Assembly (NCBI GenBank): GCA_965247015.1
Contig: CBDFGG010000004.1
Coordinates: 62,001 to 126,000, forward strand
Reading direction: 5' to 3'
Origin: JAIXWP01 sp965247015
Lineage (GTDB): Bacteria; Bacteroidota; Bacteroidia; Flavobacteriales_D; Sanyastnellaceae
DNA length: 64,000 bases
The first letter of the stretch is position 1. Every line of letters begins with the position of its first letter. The notes beneath the pieces are model-generated. The model saw only the letters and a program-made list of their open reading frames with translations, had not been told where the DNA came from and searched no databases. A program made the position numbers and the translations under genes. Positions 36,889 to 46,182 of the stretch are shown piece after piece.

Positions 36889-37440
36889 ATGAAAAAGATC
36901 GCATTCACCCTATTGATCTTTTGCACTTTTCTTAATGTATGGTCTCAAACACCTCAAGTCATGTTCTACGGATATGTAGAGGAAGGCAAATTGGAAATTG
37001 AAGAGACAGACAAAAAGAAGCGTTCAAAAGAAAAACCTGCAGCAAAACTTACAGGTGTCAACGTTTACGTCTATGAGGGCGAAACACTATTAAGCACACA
37101 AACAGCTCGAGAAACAGGCTTTTATGCAGCTATTCTAAATAGCGGTAAAACATACCATGTGGTATTTGAAAAAGAAGGTTACTTCTGTAAAAGCTTCGAA
37201 CTTGATTGCACCAATGTTACTTATCCAACTGAAGATGCTGCTATCAAATGTTTGACAGATGTATCTCTTTTCAAAAAAGTAGATGATGCTGATTTGTTGA
37301 ACCTCTGTAAAGTCCCTTTCGCAAAAGCAAAGTTTGACAATAGCATTCACAACTTGGTGTGGGATATGGAATATACAGCACGTATTAAAACGAAATTTCA
37401 AACTTTGGCACAACCGTATTACACGGCTGAAGCGAAGTAG
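36889..37440 (+). CDS. Hypothetical exported protein with carboxypeptidase-like fold
   Basis: 183 residues from the ATG at 36889, chosen because it starts a clean signal peptide (MKKIAFTLLIFCTFLNVWSQ). An upstream ATG at 36838 adds 17 residues of unlikely sequence. The mature part has a Lys/Glu-rich stretch and then a short beta domain of the CarboxypepD-regulatory type (GVNVYVYEGETLLSTQ, ETGFYAAILNSGKTYHV, FEKEGYFCKSF). Such domains are common in Bacteroidota envelope proteins. The function is unknown. A terminator follows 21 bp after the stop. Confidence 0.75.
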   Translation: MKKIAFTLLIFCTFLNVWSQTPQVMFYGYVEEGKLEIEETDKKKRSKEKPAAKLTGVNVYVYEGETLLSTQTARETGFYAAILNSGKTYHVVFEKEGYFCKSFELDCTNVTYPTEDAAIKCLTDVSLFKKVDDADLLNLCKVPFAKAKFDNSIHNLVWDMEYTARIKTKFQTLAQPYYTAEAK

Positions 37441-37461
37441 AAAATACTCAACATTATACCT

Positions 37462-37494
37462 AGAGTCCCGTATATTTTGCGGGACTCTTTTGTT
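37462..37494 (+). terminator. Rho-independent terminator
   Basis: AGAGTCCCG (37462-37470), a 9-nt loop, CGGGACTCT (37480-37488), then a T-rich tail. It ends transcription of the hypothetical exported protein gene. Confidence 0.9.
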
Positions 37495-37521
37495 TTATCT
37501 TCGTCCTCTACCTTCGGTAAG

Positions 37522-38658
37522 ATGACCAAAACCACGACTCAACAACTACTCTGGCTCGATCTATTGCGCGGTATTGCCGCGCTCATTGTTCTGATGGGAC
37601 ACTTGAGATCAGTACTCTTTCAAGATTATGAAACGATTCAAAATCCCAATGCGGTCGCCAAAGCCTTCTACTTCATCACAGGATTTGGGCATCAAGCGGT
37701 GATACTGTTCTTTGTCCTGAGTGGATTTTTTATTATCAAGAGTATTCATGATGCCCACCAAAAAAATAATTGGTCTTGGAAACATTATCTATTAAATAGA
37801 CTTTCTCGTCTTTGGATGGTATTGATACCAGGATTAATCCTGGGGGCCTTCTGGGATCAATTAGGGCTCCATTTAAACCCTCAATTTGATATTTACACTG
37901 GTGCGGTCGAACATTTAGTTTACTTCAATCCTCAAGGGCATTTAGGACTTGGCGTATTCCTGGGTAATCTATTTTTTCTTCAGACCATCTTCTTCCCTAC
38001 TTACGGAACTAATGGAGCACTATGGAGTTTGAGTAATGAATTTTGGTACTATATCATTTTCCCATGTCTTTACATCGCCTATCAAGTGCGTGCTGCATTC
38101 AGCAGAAGACTCATCTTCTTTTTCATTGGAATGCTACTTCTTTCCGCATTTCAATTCTTCAGCCTAGATGTTGCAACACACCCACGTGATTACTTTTTCA
38201 TCTGGATGTTCGGTGGTTTAGCTCTCTTTCTCTCCAGACAAGCCCTAACTTTCTTTAAGAAACCGATGACATCATTCATTCTAGCAGGAATGCTTGTTGG
38301 AATGTTGCTTGGAATTCGTCTTCAATTATTACCACTTATTTTCAATGATTGGGGATTAGGTATCGTAACATTATTCCTTGTTGGTGGCCTTTCTCAAATT
38401 GAAATGAGGTCTTCATTACTTGTAAAAGTAAGTACCTTCTTATCAAATATCTCTTACACCTTATACATTGTCCATTTGCCATTTGTAGTATTTGTATCAA
38501 GTCAATTAGCATCTCAGCGTCTCGATTTTAGTAATAATAATATGCTCAAATACCTTGGTATTTTCGTAATTGCAATCGCCTATGCATACATAGTTTACTA
38601 TGTATTCGAGCGCAATACAAGTCGCGTCAAATCTTACATTCAGAAATTTATCAAATAA
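37522..38658 (+). CDS. Acyltransferase family 3 membrane protein
   Basis: 378 residues from the ATG at 37522 (MTKTTTQQLLWLDLLRG); the reading from 37477 would begin inside the terminator. It has about ten hydrophobic segments. Family 3 features are LDLLRGIAALIVLMGH near the N-terminus (with the catalytic-type His), FVLSGFFI and NRLSRLWMVLIPG. Such inner-membrane enzymes O-acetylate sugars of lipopolysaccharide, exopolysaccharide or peptidoglycan. It stands alone between terminators, so its substrate cannot be inferred. Confidence 0.93.
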   Translation: MTKTTTQQLLWLDLLRGIAALIVLMGHLRSVLFQDYETIQNPNAVAKAFYFITGFGHQAVILFFVLSGFFIIKSIHDAHQKNNWSWKHYLLNRLSRLWMVLIPGLILGAFWDQLGLHLNPQFDIYTGAVEHLVYFNPQGHLGLGVFLGNLFFLQTIFFPTYGTNGALWSLSNEFWYYIIFPCLYIAYQVRAAFSRRLIFFFIGMLLLSAFQFFSLDVATHPRDYFFIWMFGGLALFLSRQALTFFKKPMTSFILAGMLVGMLLGIRLQLLPLIFNDWGLGIVTLFLVGGLSQIEMRSSLLVKVSTFLSNISYTLYIVHLPFVVFVSSQLASQRLDFSNNNMLKYLGIFVIAIAYAYIVYYVFERNTSRVKSYIQKFIK

Positions 38659-38686
38659 AAAAAGGGTCCCGAAGGACCCTTTTTGT
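38657..38686. terminator. Bidirectional terminator between convergent genes
   Basis: GGGTCC-CGAA-GGACCC (38664-38679) is flanked by A and T runs, so it can serve the acyltransferase gene on plus and the FG-GAP cargo gene on minus. Confidence 0.9.
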
Positions 38687-38702
38687 ATTTTTTACAAAAA
38701 GC

Positions 38703-41447
38703 TTATTGCTTTACAAACTCGACAGAAGACTTCATGCCATCTTGTGTCAAAGTAATATGATAAACTCCAGCTTCTAGCGCTTCAATGTCGAGACGTTGTT
38801 GCGCACGTGCAGCGAAGTTCATTTTTTGTTCTATAACCACTCTACCCAAAGCATCCGTTACACGAACCATTGCGTTTTGAACACTTGCATTAAGCGTCAA
38901 ATTCAACTGATCAGCAGCAGGATTTGGGAAAATATTCAAACCAAATGGGTTTGCTGATAATTCGTTGATTCCCACAACCGATGCGTTTACTTCAACACGC
39001 TCGCTCACACACTCGATGCTTTCTTGTTGGATTTTCCAATCATAGAAATAGTAGTAGTATGAATTTCCGAATGTTGATCCAGTGATTTCACCTACGCTAC
39101 CGATAGCATAAGGATAGGCAACTCCAGCATTGTTACGGAATAAGTTATTTTCAACACAACCTAATTGAAGACCACCACCAACTGGAACTTCGAAGTTCAA
39201 GTCTACAACAGTAGTACCAACAGGAATATTCACTATTGCTTGAGCAAGAACGTTTCCGTTTGCATCAGACAATTGAATTGTACGGTTTCCAGCTACACCA
39301 TTTGCAGGAACATAGCAAGTCACTTGTTGTAGAGTGAATGGTTCTGTTACGTTGAAGAATAGCATACCACCAGTTGATGGCAGACCACCGGTTGTCATAT
39401 CCAATGTCTTTCCACCTGTTTCCTCGATACCACCATGAATAGTGGTTGATTGAACCCAGTAAGAAGCTTGATCATTTACGAAAGGCGTAGTGAATGTATT
39501 TCCAGTTCCCAAAACTTCAGTTGAAGTTTCAGTAGCAAACCACTCTAGGTTTGAACCTGTAGCTGTCAATTCAATGTTGCCTGGCTCGCCTACTTGAACA
39601 TCATCAGCTACTGGAGCAGGTCCGTTCAATACCACTACTTCAATAGCATTACTTTGAAGCAAGTTTCCAGAGCATGAGCCGTTGATGTTTACATAGTATG
39701 TACCAGACTCAGTAACTGCAATGCTTGCAGAACCTTGCTGGCCATTGCTCCAAGAATAGTTTTGACCAACTGTCGAAACTAATTCAACACTTGAACCTTG
39801 GCAAATAGTAGTTTCACCTAGTGCAGAAACAGAAGGCTCTTCTTCTGAAATAACTTCTACTTCAATAACATTAGAAAGTGCAACACAGCCTTCTTCGTCG
39901 AATACATAAACGCTATAATTCCCTGATTGAGAAACTACGTTGTTCTGAGTATCTACTCCATTGCTCCAAGCGTAAGTGCTACCTGCTGGTGCACTAAGTG
40001 TCAACGTTTGACCTTCACAAATTTGTGTTGGACCATCTACTGAAATAGCGATTGGATCGAGCATACATGAAGATTCCAATACATTGTGTGTTGTGTTGAT
40101 TGCAGGATTCGCAACTGAAGTTACCATTCCACTTGGCCAACGAACAACTACTTGATCGATTGAGGTAGCTTGTCCAAGACCAAAGTGTGTAATCAAAGAA
40201 GAAGCTGGATCAAAGCTTTCGCCTGCTCTAACTTCACGAATTTGAACACCCCAGTCACCATAGATTTCTATTCTCGCACCAATGGCATGTTTGTTTGAAA
40301 CGATACCATCTAAATCAAATTTCACCCAATTGTTATTGTTGGTGTTGTTCATGTACATCGTGCTTCCGCGAACTACATCAAGGAAACCATCATTGTTGAA
40401 GTCACCGATACCACCGCTCGAGAAGGCAAGTGAACTACCTGTGAACGTTCCATCACCATTGTTCCAATACATTTCGTTTGACATTTCAGAGAAAATATCT
40501 ACGAAACCATTATTGTCAAAGTCACCAGCGTCGCAGTTCCATGCACCAAGGTCAGAAGCATTGATTCCAGTCGATGCTGTGATATCAGTGAATGTACCGT
40601 CGCCGTTATTTCTCATGAATTTGTTTGCCCAAGCGTGGTTTACAGTGAATGCATCGAAGTCACCATCGTTGTCGAAGTCTTCAAACACCGTAGCCCAGCT
40701 CTGATCACCATCATTCATGTTTGCTTCAGGTCCAACACTTGTGTAAGTGCCATCACCATTGTTTCTATAAAGCAAATTGATACGTTGTGGATCACCTACT
40801 GGTGCGCCACCTCTACATTTTGTGATGTATAAGTCGCTATCATAATCATTATCATAATCTACCCAGATTGCAGCGTAGTTACCACCTGCATCCAACGTAT
40901 TGATCAATGAAAAATCAAGTTCTAGCACACCATTTACGTTTCTGTAAGGATGGCTTTGATCTACGTCATGACATACGAATGAATCGAGGTTACCATCATT
41001 ATCGATGTCGGAGAATGTAGTACGTTGTGAAAAGATATATTGTGGAAATGCATCTTCTGTGTAAGATGTTCCATCATCATTTGCATAAACAAATGAGCAA
41101 GCATTTCCTGCACCAAGACATAGATCTACGAATCCATTTCCATCAATGTCTGCGGCGCAGATTGACCATGATGGTAGATTTTGGATTGCCATTGCTTGGA
41201 AGAAGGGAGTGAAAGAGCCATTCGCATTTTGATAATCGATATAGATTCCTGAACTCGATACACGAACGATATCGTCAAGTCCATCACGATTCATGTCAGC
41301 GGCACAGTCAGCATAACTGGCGCCGGTAGTGGTTTGCAGACCAGCACCTGTTCCCGTAAAGGTTACCTGTGCATTAGCTGCCATCGCAAAACCGCCGAAG
41401 AGAGCGATTCCCAATGCCCAACTTTTAAAAGTAAATTTTGGATTCAT
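38703..41447 (-). CDS. T9SS type A cargo with FG-GAP/VCBS repeats and ASPIC/UnbV domain
   Basis: A 914-residue secreted protein with a signal peptide (FGGFAMAANAQ). About residues 30-360 contain calcium-binding-like FG-GAP/VCBS repeats with DxDxDGxxD patterns (DIDNDGNLDSF, DFDNDGDFDAF). An ASPIC/UnbV domain follows at about 370-450 (AIGARIEIYGDWGVQIREV, STLV-like VVRWPSGMVTSV). Ig-like modules with CEGQTLTLSAPAGSTYAWSN lead to a type A sorting domain (NIFPNPAADQLNLTLN, ending SSVEFVKQ). It is probably a Ca-stabilised surface protein. It is monocistronic between terminators. Confidence 0.92.
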   Translation of the reverse strand: MNPKFTFKSWALGIALFGGFAMAANAQVTFTGTGAGLQTTTGASYADCAADMNRDGLDDIVRVSSSGIYIDYQNANGSFTPFFQAMAIQNLPSWSICAADIDGNGFVDLCLGAGNACSFVYANDDGTSYTEDAFPQYIFSQRTTFSDIDNDGNLDSFVCHDVDQSHPYRNVNGVLELDFSLINTLDAGGNYAAIWVDYDNDYDSDLYITKCRGGAPVGDPQRINLLYRNNGDGTYTSVGPEANMNDGDQSWATVFEDFDNDGDFDAFTVNHAWANKFMRNNGDGTFTDITASTGINASDLGAWNCDAGDFDNNGFVDIFSEMSNEMYWNNGDGTFTGSSLAFSSGGIGDFNNDGFLDVVRGSTMYMNNTNNNNWVKFDLDGIVSNKHAIGARIEIYGDWGVQIREVRAGESFDPASSLITHFGLGQATSIDQVVVRWPSGMVTSVANPAINTTHNVLESSCMLDPIAISVDGPTQICEGQTLTLSAPAGSTYAWSNGVDTQNNVVSQSGNYSVYVFDEEGCVALSNVIEVEVISEEEPSVSALGETTICQGSSVELVSTVGQNYSWSNGQQGSASIAVTESGTYYVNINGSCSGNLLQSNAIEVVVLNGPAPVADDVQVGEPGNIELTATGSNLEWFATETSTEVLGTGNTFTTPFVNDQASYWVQSTTIHGGIEETGGKTLDMTTGGLPSTGGMLFFNVTEPFTLQQVTCYVPANGVAGNRTIQLSDANGNVLAQAIVNIPVGTTVVDLNFEVPVGGGLQLGCVENNLFRNNAGVAYPYAIGSVGEITGSTFGNSYYYYFYDWKIQQESIECVSERVEVNASVVGINELSANPFGLNIFPNPAADQLNLTLNASVQNAMVRVTDALGRVVIEQKMNFAARAQQRLDIEALEAGVYHITLTQDGMKSSVEFVKQ

Positions 41448-41564
41448 AGTATTTGGATTGGTTTCAAAGTGTAATAATAAGGATAAACCATCAGATAATC
41501 AATGCCCTAAGCATAAAATCCGATGCGAACAATCACTAGACTCTTAGATTCCTAATTGGGTTGC

Positions 41565-41601
41565 AAAAAAAAGCCCCCTCACTTTCGTGAGGGGGCTTTT
41601 T
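41565..41601 (-). terminator. Terminator of the SprB-repeat cargo gene
   Basis: The stem GCCCCCTCAC (41573-41582) with TTTC loop and GTGAGGGGGC (41587-41596) is flanked by A8 and T5 runs. On the minus strand it follows the gene ending at 41621. Confidence 0.92.
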
Positions 41602-41620
41602 GAAAATATCTTCAAACAGA

Positions 41621-44155
41621 CTAGTTCTTAATCAACTTGATAGTAGAAGTGCTATCTGCGATATTCAATTGAATATAGTAGATACCTGCAGCTACATCTG
41701 TGATATCGATTTGCTCAAGACGCTGACCTGAATTGTTTCCAAGTTCTTTAGAAACTACTAGGCGACCTTGAGTATCAAGAATGTTGTATTCAACCTTCTG
41801 ACCAGAAAGACCTTCCATGTTCAAGAAGAACTTACCAGTTGTTGGGTTTGGATTAACAGCGATAGATACACCGTCAACAAGCTCCTCAATGTTCGTGATA
41901 GTAACGTTCTCAGTAAGAGAAGCAATACAACCGCTAGCATCAGTTACTGTCAATGTGTAAGTACCAACTTCAAGACCAGATACATCTTCTGAATCAGAAG
42001 TGAATCCGTTGTCGTTAGCCCAAGCGTAAGAGAATTCTGGAGTACCGCCTGTTACAGAAACGTTGATGAAACCAGTGCTATTTCCACCGTCACCACCAAA
42101 ATCATCAAGTGATACAACTAGAACAGCTGGTTCAACTACTTCAACAGCTTCCGCTGTGAAAGAGCAACCATTGTTATCAAGTACATAAACAGTGTAAGGA
42201 CCTGCAGCAAGACCTTCGAAGGTGTTTGCATCTTGGTAGCCTTCACCATCAATGCTGTATTGGTAAGGAGCAGTACCGCCAGTTGCTTCAACTGATACAG
42301 AACCATCAACTTCGCCATTACAAGAGATTGCAGATGGAGTTACAGTAGCTGCTACAGCTGGAGTATCTTCCACTACTACTTCGAAAGAAGCAGAGCAACC
42401 TTCAGCGTCCTGAACACATACAGTGTAAGTGCCAACAGCTAGAGGACCATATAGATCATTTGAAGTGTATTCGCCAGTGCATCCGAAATCATAAGAAAGC
42501 TCACCAGTTCCACCAGCAGCAGCAACTACTACAGTAGCATCTGCTTCACCAGTACAAGTTGGGCCTGTAACGAACGATTCGAAAGTAATTGCTGGACCGC
42601 CTTCTACTACGAACATGCTTTCAGCAGTACATCCGTTTACGTCTTGAGCATAGATCATGTATGTACCTGGAGTAAGGTCATTCAATACCAATGTAGATGG
42701 ACCACCTTCGATATCATAAACGTTGTCATCTTCAAGGCTCCAGTCAACATCACCTGTTCCACCACTCCAAGTAATAACTTGAGTAGCATCTGGAGAGTTG
42801 AAACATGTAGCATCAGCGCTAGCACCTAGAAGAACGTTCAATGTAGCAGGACTTTCAACTGTGAATACATCTGATGTAGCTGTACATTGGTTTTCATCGT
42901 AAACTTCAAAGTAGTATTCACCACCAGCAAGACCGCAATAGTCAGCTGAAGGCAAGATAAGTGGATCACCATTCTCATCTAGAATGTAAGCGTCTGCAAT
43001 AGCATCAACCAAATAGATTGAAAGGGTTCCAGTACCACCTGTAACATCAGCTAGAGCACATCCATCATTGTCACCACCGCAAGAAACGTTAGTAACATCG
43101 ATAGCACCAATAGTGATTGGAGCAGTGTAAAGTTCAATGAATTCTGTGATTTCACAACCACCGTAGATTCCACCTGGGTTGAATGATTCGTTGTAGAAAC
43201 GACGGTCACGTGCAGTGATTTGGTATACACCTTCTCCGATGTTCTCATAAGCATAAGAGCCATTTACAACGAATGCTTCATCATTGTTGAAGCCAGGAAT
43301 TTCAATTTCAGTGATGTCTTGGTTTCCGCTAAGGTTGATAACAATTGTTCCGTTCTCATCGCCGAAGCAAAGTGGATCAATTGATTCTGTTACCATAGAA
43401 AGGGCACACTCGTAAAGACAAGTACCGTTGTTAAAACCAGCATCAGCATTGTAGTTCAAAGCTGTTTCGTCTGTACAACCAGGGTCGCCACAACCACCTG
43501 TACCGAATGCTAATCCAGTATAAAGGGTGCTACCACTTGTTTGACCTTCAAGACGAGCTTGAACGTTGAATGAACCGCAGATGCTACCTGAAGTTGTGAT
43601 CTGAGCGATAAGCACTCTGAAATCATCACCTGCTACAACGTTTACATAAGGAGTTCCATTTGGTTCATTTGGAGTAGAGTTCCAAGCACCACCTACTGTT
43701 GTATTAAGAAGGATGTTTCCATTACCTACTGGGTTTGTATCAAATGAAGCTCTCCATGGCTGAGCAGGATCTTCAACAGCAAACATCAACCCGCCTGGGT
43801 CAGTGTTACAAGTTCTTCCAATAGTTACATAAGAATCATATTGTAGTGCTGGAAACACATTATAAAGATTACAGTTGTTATCTGTCGCAATCGTTCCTGA
43901 TGGTTCTGGATGATTCCAAATTCCGTCTGGAACGTTCAAAGCTAGAGGAGCTTCATTGAATCCAACCACGTTGAGGACCATGTCCCCAGGGTTAGTAACA
44001 TCTGCATAGATTCGGTAAGTAGTGTGCCCAGCAGGGTATCCAGAGATGGTTCCATCATCTGTATAAACAGCCTCGATTGAGATTGCAACTACTTGCGCCG
44101 TACCTACTACACTACAAAAAACTGCCGCCAAAAGCGTAAGTAAATGTTTCTTCAT
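41621..44155 (-). CDS. T9SS type A cargo with SprB-type repeats
   Basis: 844 residues with a signal peptide (VFCSVVGTAQ). The N-terminal ~230 residues form a domain also present in the protein at 52864-53829 (shared pattern YR-Y-V, YDS-T-G, and GCTD-A-NYN-A-NDGTC-like). It is followed by about five SprB-type repeats of roughly 80 residues, each with (C)NG-x-DG/A, ATGGTAPYQYSI-like and G-Y-x-V-x-V-D-x-G-C patterns. The C-terminus is a type A sorting domain (NPNPTTGKFFLN, ending IKLIKN). SprB repeats occur in gliding adhesins. A good promoter and terminator bracket the gene, and its uniform codon use suggests high expression. Confidence 0.92.
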   Translation of the reverse strand: MKKHLLTLLAAVFCSVVGTAQVVAISIEAVYTDDGTISGYPAGHTTYRIYADVTNPGDMVLNVVGFNEAPLALNVPDGIWNHPEPSGTIATDNNCNLYNVFPALQYDSYVTIGRTCNTDPGGLMFAVEDPAQPWRASFDTNPVGNGNILLNTTVGGAWNSTPNEPNGTPYVNVVAGDDFRVLIAQITTSGSICGSFNVQARLEGQTSGSTLYTGLAFGTGGCGDPGCTDETALNYNADAGFNNGTCLYECALSMVTESIDPLCFGDENGTIVINLSGNQDITEIEIPGFNNDEAFVVNGSYAYENIGEGVYQITARDRRFYNESFNPGGIYGGCEITEFIELYTAPITIGAIDVTNVSCGGDNDGCALADVTGGTGTLSIYLVDAIADAYILDENGDPLILPSADYCGLAGGEYYFEVYDENQCTATSDVFTVESPATLNVLLGASADATCFNSPDATQVITWSGGTGDVDWSLEDDNVYDIEGGPSTLVLNDLTPGTYMIYAQDVNGCTAESMFVVEGGPAITFESFVTGPTCTGEADATVVVAAAGGTGELSYDFGCTGEYTSNDLYGPLAVGTYTVCVQDAEGCSASFEVVVEDTPAVAATVTPSAISCNGEVDGSVSVEATGGTAPYQYSIDGEGYQDANTFEGLAAGPYTVYVLDNNGCSFTAEAVEVVEPAVLVVSLDDFGGDGGNSTGFINVSVTGGTPEFSYAWANDNGFTSDSEDVSGLEVGTYTLTVTDASGCIASLTENVTITNIEELVDGVSIAVNPNPTTGKFFLNMEGLSGQKVEYNILDTQGRLVVSKELGNNSGQRLEQIDITDVAAGIYYIQLNIADSTSTIKLIKN

Positions 44156-44197
44156 GTGTTGTTTGATTTTGGTAAAAGGTGATTAAGATTATCTCGC

Positions 44198-44228
44198 CAA
44201 ATATAATTGTTTCATCCAAAGTTGCCAA
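44198..44228 (-). promoter_or_regulatory. Promoter of the SprB-repeat cargo gene
   Basis: On the minus strand TTG (44228-44226), 20-bp spacer and TATATTTG (44205-44198) match the Bacteroidota -33/-7 pattern, 42 bp before the ATG. Confidence 0.6.
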
Positions 44229-44270
44229 CCGTTGTTCAAAAATCTTCATTTCGTAAATCTTATCAACATA

Positions 44271-44296
44271 AAAAAAGGGGCCCGAAGGCCCCTTTT
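44271..44296 (-). terminator. Terminator of the four-module cargo gene
   Basis: AAAAGGGGCC-CGAA-GGCCCCTTTT (44273-44296) with an A run on the left gives a hairpin plus T run on the minus strand, 20 bp after the stop at 44316. It has the same CGAA loop as the terminator at 38657. Confidence 0.92.
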
Positions 44297-44315
44297 CTAT
44301 AATAATCTTTACCTA

Positions 44316-46097
44316 TTACTTAACTGCAATAGTGCGAACAGTTCTTTCAGAACCATTGCTGAATTGCAATGCATATACACCAGCAGCTAGGTCGCTAACA
44401 TTCATTTGAATGTTACGAGTGCCAGATACAGTGCCTAAATCCATTACTTTAACGGTTTGGCCTAGGTTGTTCACCAAGCTCACCACTACTTTACCAGCAG
44501 TTACAGCATTGAATGAAATGTTCATCAAATCTGTAGCAGGAACTGGGTAAACTGAAAGGTCAGCAACCAACTCATTTTCTTCTACGCTTACGATACAGTT
44601 GTTACAAGTATTGAAAGTGAAGCAGAAAGAAAGATCTTGATCATCCATTCTTTGGAAGAAACGGTTATCAGAGAAACCACCATTGTCGATACCACAACCA
44701 CCGATTGTAGAGAAATCAGCTGTTTCGTCGATCAACGCAGTATTGTTTGGACCGTAAGCGAACTTGAATGCTGCAGTTTGTGGGCAGAAATCAGCTACAG
44801 TAGTTGAATAAACGCCATCGCCATCACCATCCAACATTTCAATAGCACCACCTTGGAATCCAGTGAAGTCACCGAATACCCATACTTTATCTTCAGCACC
44901 TAGAACGATGTCGTTAGAAAGTCTTACTTCGAAAGTTACATCTGCAGATGGGTAAGCTGTACCGCAATCTTCAAATGCACCGAAACATACTGTAGAAACA
45001 ACTTGGTCTTCACCAGCAACTACAGTGATAGTGCGGTCGCCTGGGATACCTTCCCATCCACCACCACCAACACGGAACTTGTAAGGGTATGTACCAGGAG
45101 CTACTGGAAGAGTGATTGTATAGATACCATCACCATCTTCATCGCTCATTGGCGAACCTGCACCCCATCCACCTGGGCTGATTGGGTCACCCATCAAATT
45201 AACACCTTCCGTAATGTAATCGTTGCAAGTCAATGCCATGTTTACAGAGAAAGTAATCATTGATGGAGCAACACATGCACCACATGAGTTCCAACATACT
45301 ACTGGAAGTGAACTAGAACCTGTGATTTCACTCACGCGGTTACCAGCTGAACCACAGTCACCATTGATGTTCTCATTTGGGAAGTCCCAAGTATTACCGT
45401 TGATAAACTTGTAAGTTATAGAGGTCATTGGACCAACGCTGAATACGCCGTCATAAACTTTGTCGCCATCACCGTCTGTCAAGAACAATACACCTGGAGT
45501 CCAGTCACCATTGTCTGGATCATCGTTGTAAGGGTTCTGGAAGTTACCAGCTACAGATACTCCATCAGGATAGATGTCTTCACCAGCCTCACCTGCAACA
45601 CCGTCGTTATCGGTATCAACAGTTGACATGTCAACGCTGAAACGAACAAGAGATTCGCCACAGATTGTACAGTTGCTGAAACATACTGGCTCAGCCTCTG
45701 CTGGTTCTTCACCAACTACGATAAAACGGTTGCTGTTGCTCATGCTAACAGTACAAGTGTTCGGAACTGACTCACCCCACTCAGTGCCATTACCATCATT
45801 CCAGTTATCACCATTGATAAACTTGTACTCGTACGTACCTGGGATAAGGTTCAAAGTAACAGTGTAAAGCATGTCGCCATCTTCATCTGTCATTTCAATT
45901 GCTGATGGAGTCCAGTTCAAATAGTCTGGGTTTTCTGGTGTTCCATCATAGTTTGGATCTTGGAAGTTACCTGCCATGTGGACGCCCAGTGGATTCACTG
46001 TTTGTGTAGCCATGTCCACAGAGAAAGTCACAGGCATTTGAGCAAATGCTGTAGCACTTGCAAACGCCGCGAAAAACAATGCGTAGATTTTTTTCAT
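44316..46097 (-). CDS. T9SS type A cargo with four starch-binding-like beta modules
   Basis: 593 residues from the ATG at 46097, which gives a signal peptide (FFAAFASATAFAQ). Four repeated modules of 95-125 residues begin VTFSVDMAT, VRFSVDMST, ITFSVNMAL and VTFEVRLSN. Each has an acidic GDGDxxYxxT loop and the strand G-x-Y-x-YKFxxG. This resembles E-set/CBM modules of amylolytic enzymes. The C-terminus is a type A sorting domain (DLSVYPVPATDLMNI, ending VRTIAVK). It shares an 85-bp divergent promoter region with a GH13 amylase gene, so surface glycan or starch binding is a reasonable inference. No catalytic domain is present. Confidence 0.87.
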   Translation of the reverse strand: MKKIYALFFAAFASATAFAQMPVTFSVDMATQTVNPLGVHMAGNFQDPNYDGTPENPDYLNWTPSAIEMTDEDGDMLYTVTLNLIPGTYEYKFINGDNWNDGNGTEWGESVPNTCTVSMSNSNRFIVVGEEPAEAEPVCFSNCTICGESLVRFSVDMSTVDTDNDGVAGEAGEDIYPDGVSVAGNFQNPYNDDPDNGDWTPGVLFLTDGDGDKVYDGVFSVGPMTSITYKFINGNTWDFPNENINGDCGSAGNRVSEITGSSSLPVVCWNSCGACVAPSMITFSVNMALTCNDYITEGVNLMGDPISPGGWGAGSPMSDEDGDGIYTITLPVAPGTYPYKFRVGGGGWEGIPGDRTITVVAGEDQVVSTVCFGAFEDCGTAYPSADVTFEVRLSNDIVLGAEDKVWVFGDFTGFQGGAIEMLDGDGDGVYSTTVADFCPQTAAFKFAYGPNNTALIDETADFSTIGGCGIDNGGFSDNRFFQRMDDQDLSFCFTFNTCNNCIVSVEENELVADLSVYPVPATDLMNISFNAVTAGKVVVSLVNNLGQTVKVMDLGTVSGTRNIQMNVSDLAAGVYALQFSNGSERTVRTIAVK

Positions 46098-46145
46098 TGG
46101 TATTTGTTTGTTTGGTTTTATACTTGGTGTACTTTTAACACTTTC

Positions 46146-46173
46146 CAAAAGTAATTATTTTCGTTTCATACAA
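46146..46173 (-). promoter_or_regulatory. Promoter of the four-module cargo gene
   Basis: On the minus strand TTG (46173-46171), 17-bp spacer and TACTTTTG (46153-46146) fit the Bacteroidota consensus, 48 bp before the ATG. The divergent amylase ATG lies 10 bp beyond the -33 end. Confidence 0.65.
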
Positions 46174-46182
46174 CAACTCAGG

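Noticed and set aside
46108..46182. Longer amylase N-terminus from 46108
   Set aside because: It overlaps the divergent promoter, including the -33/-7 elements of the neighbouring gene. ATG 46183 begins the signal sequence.
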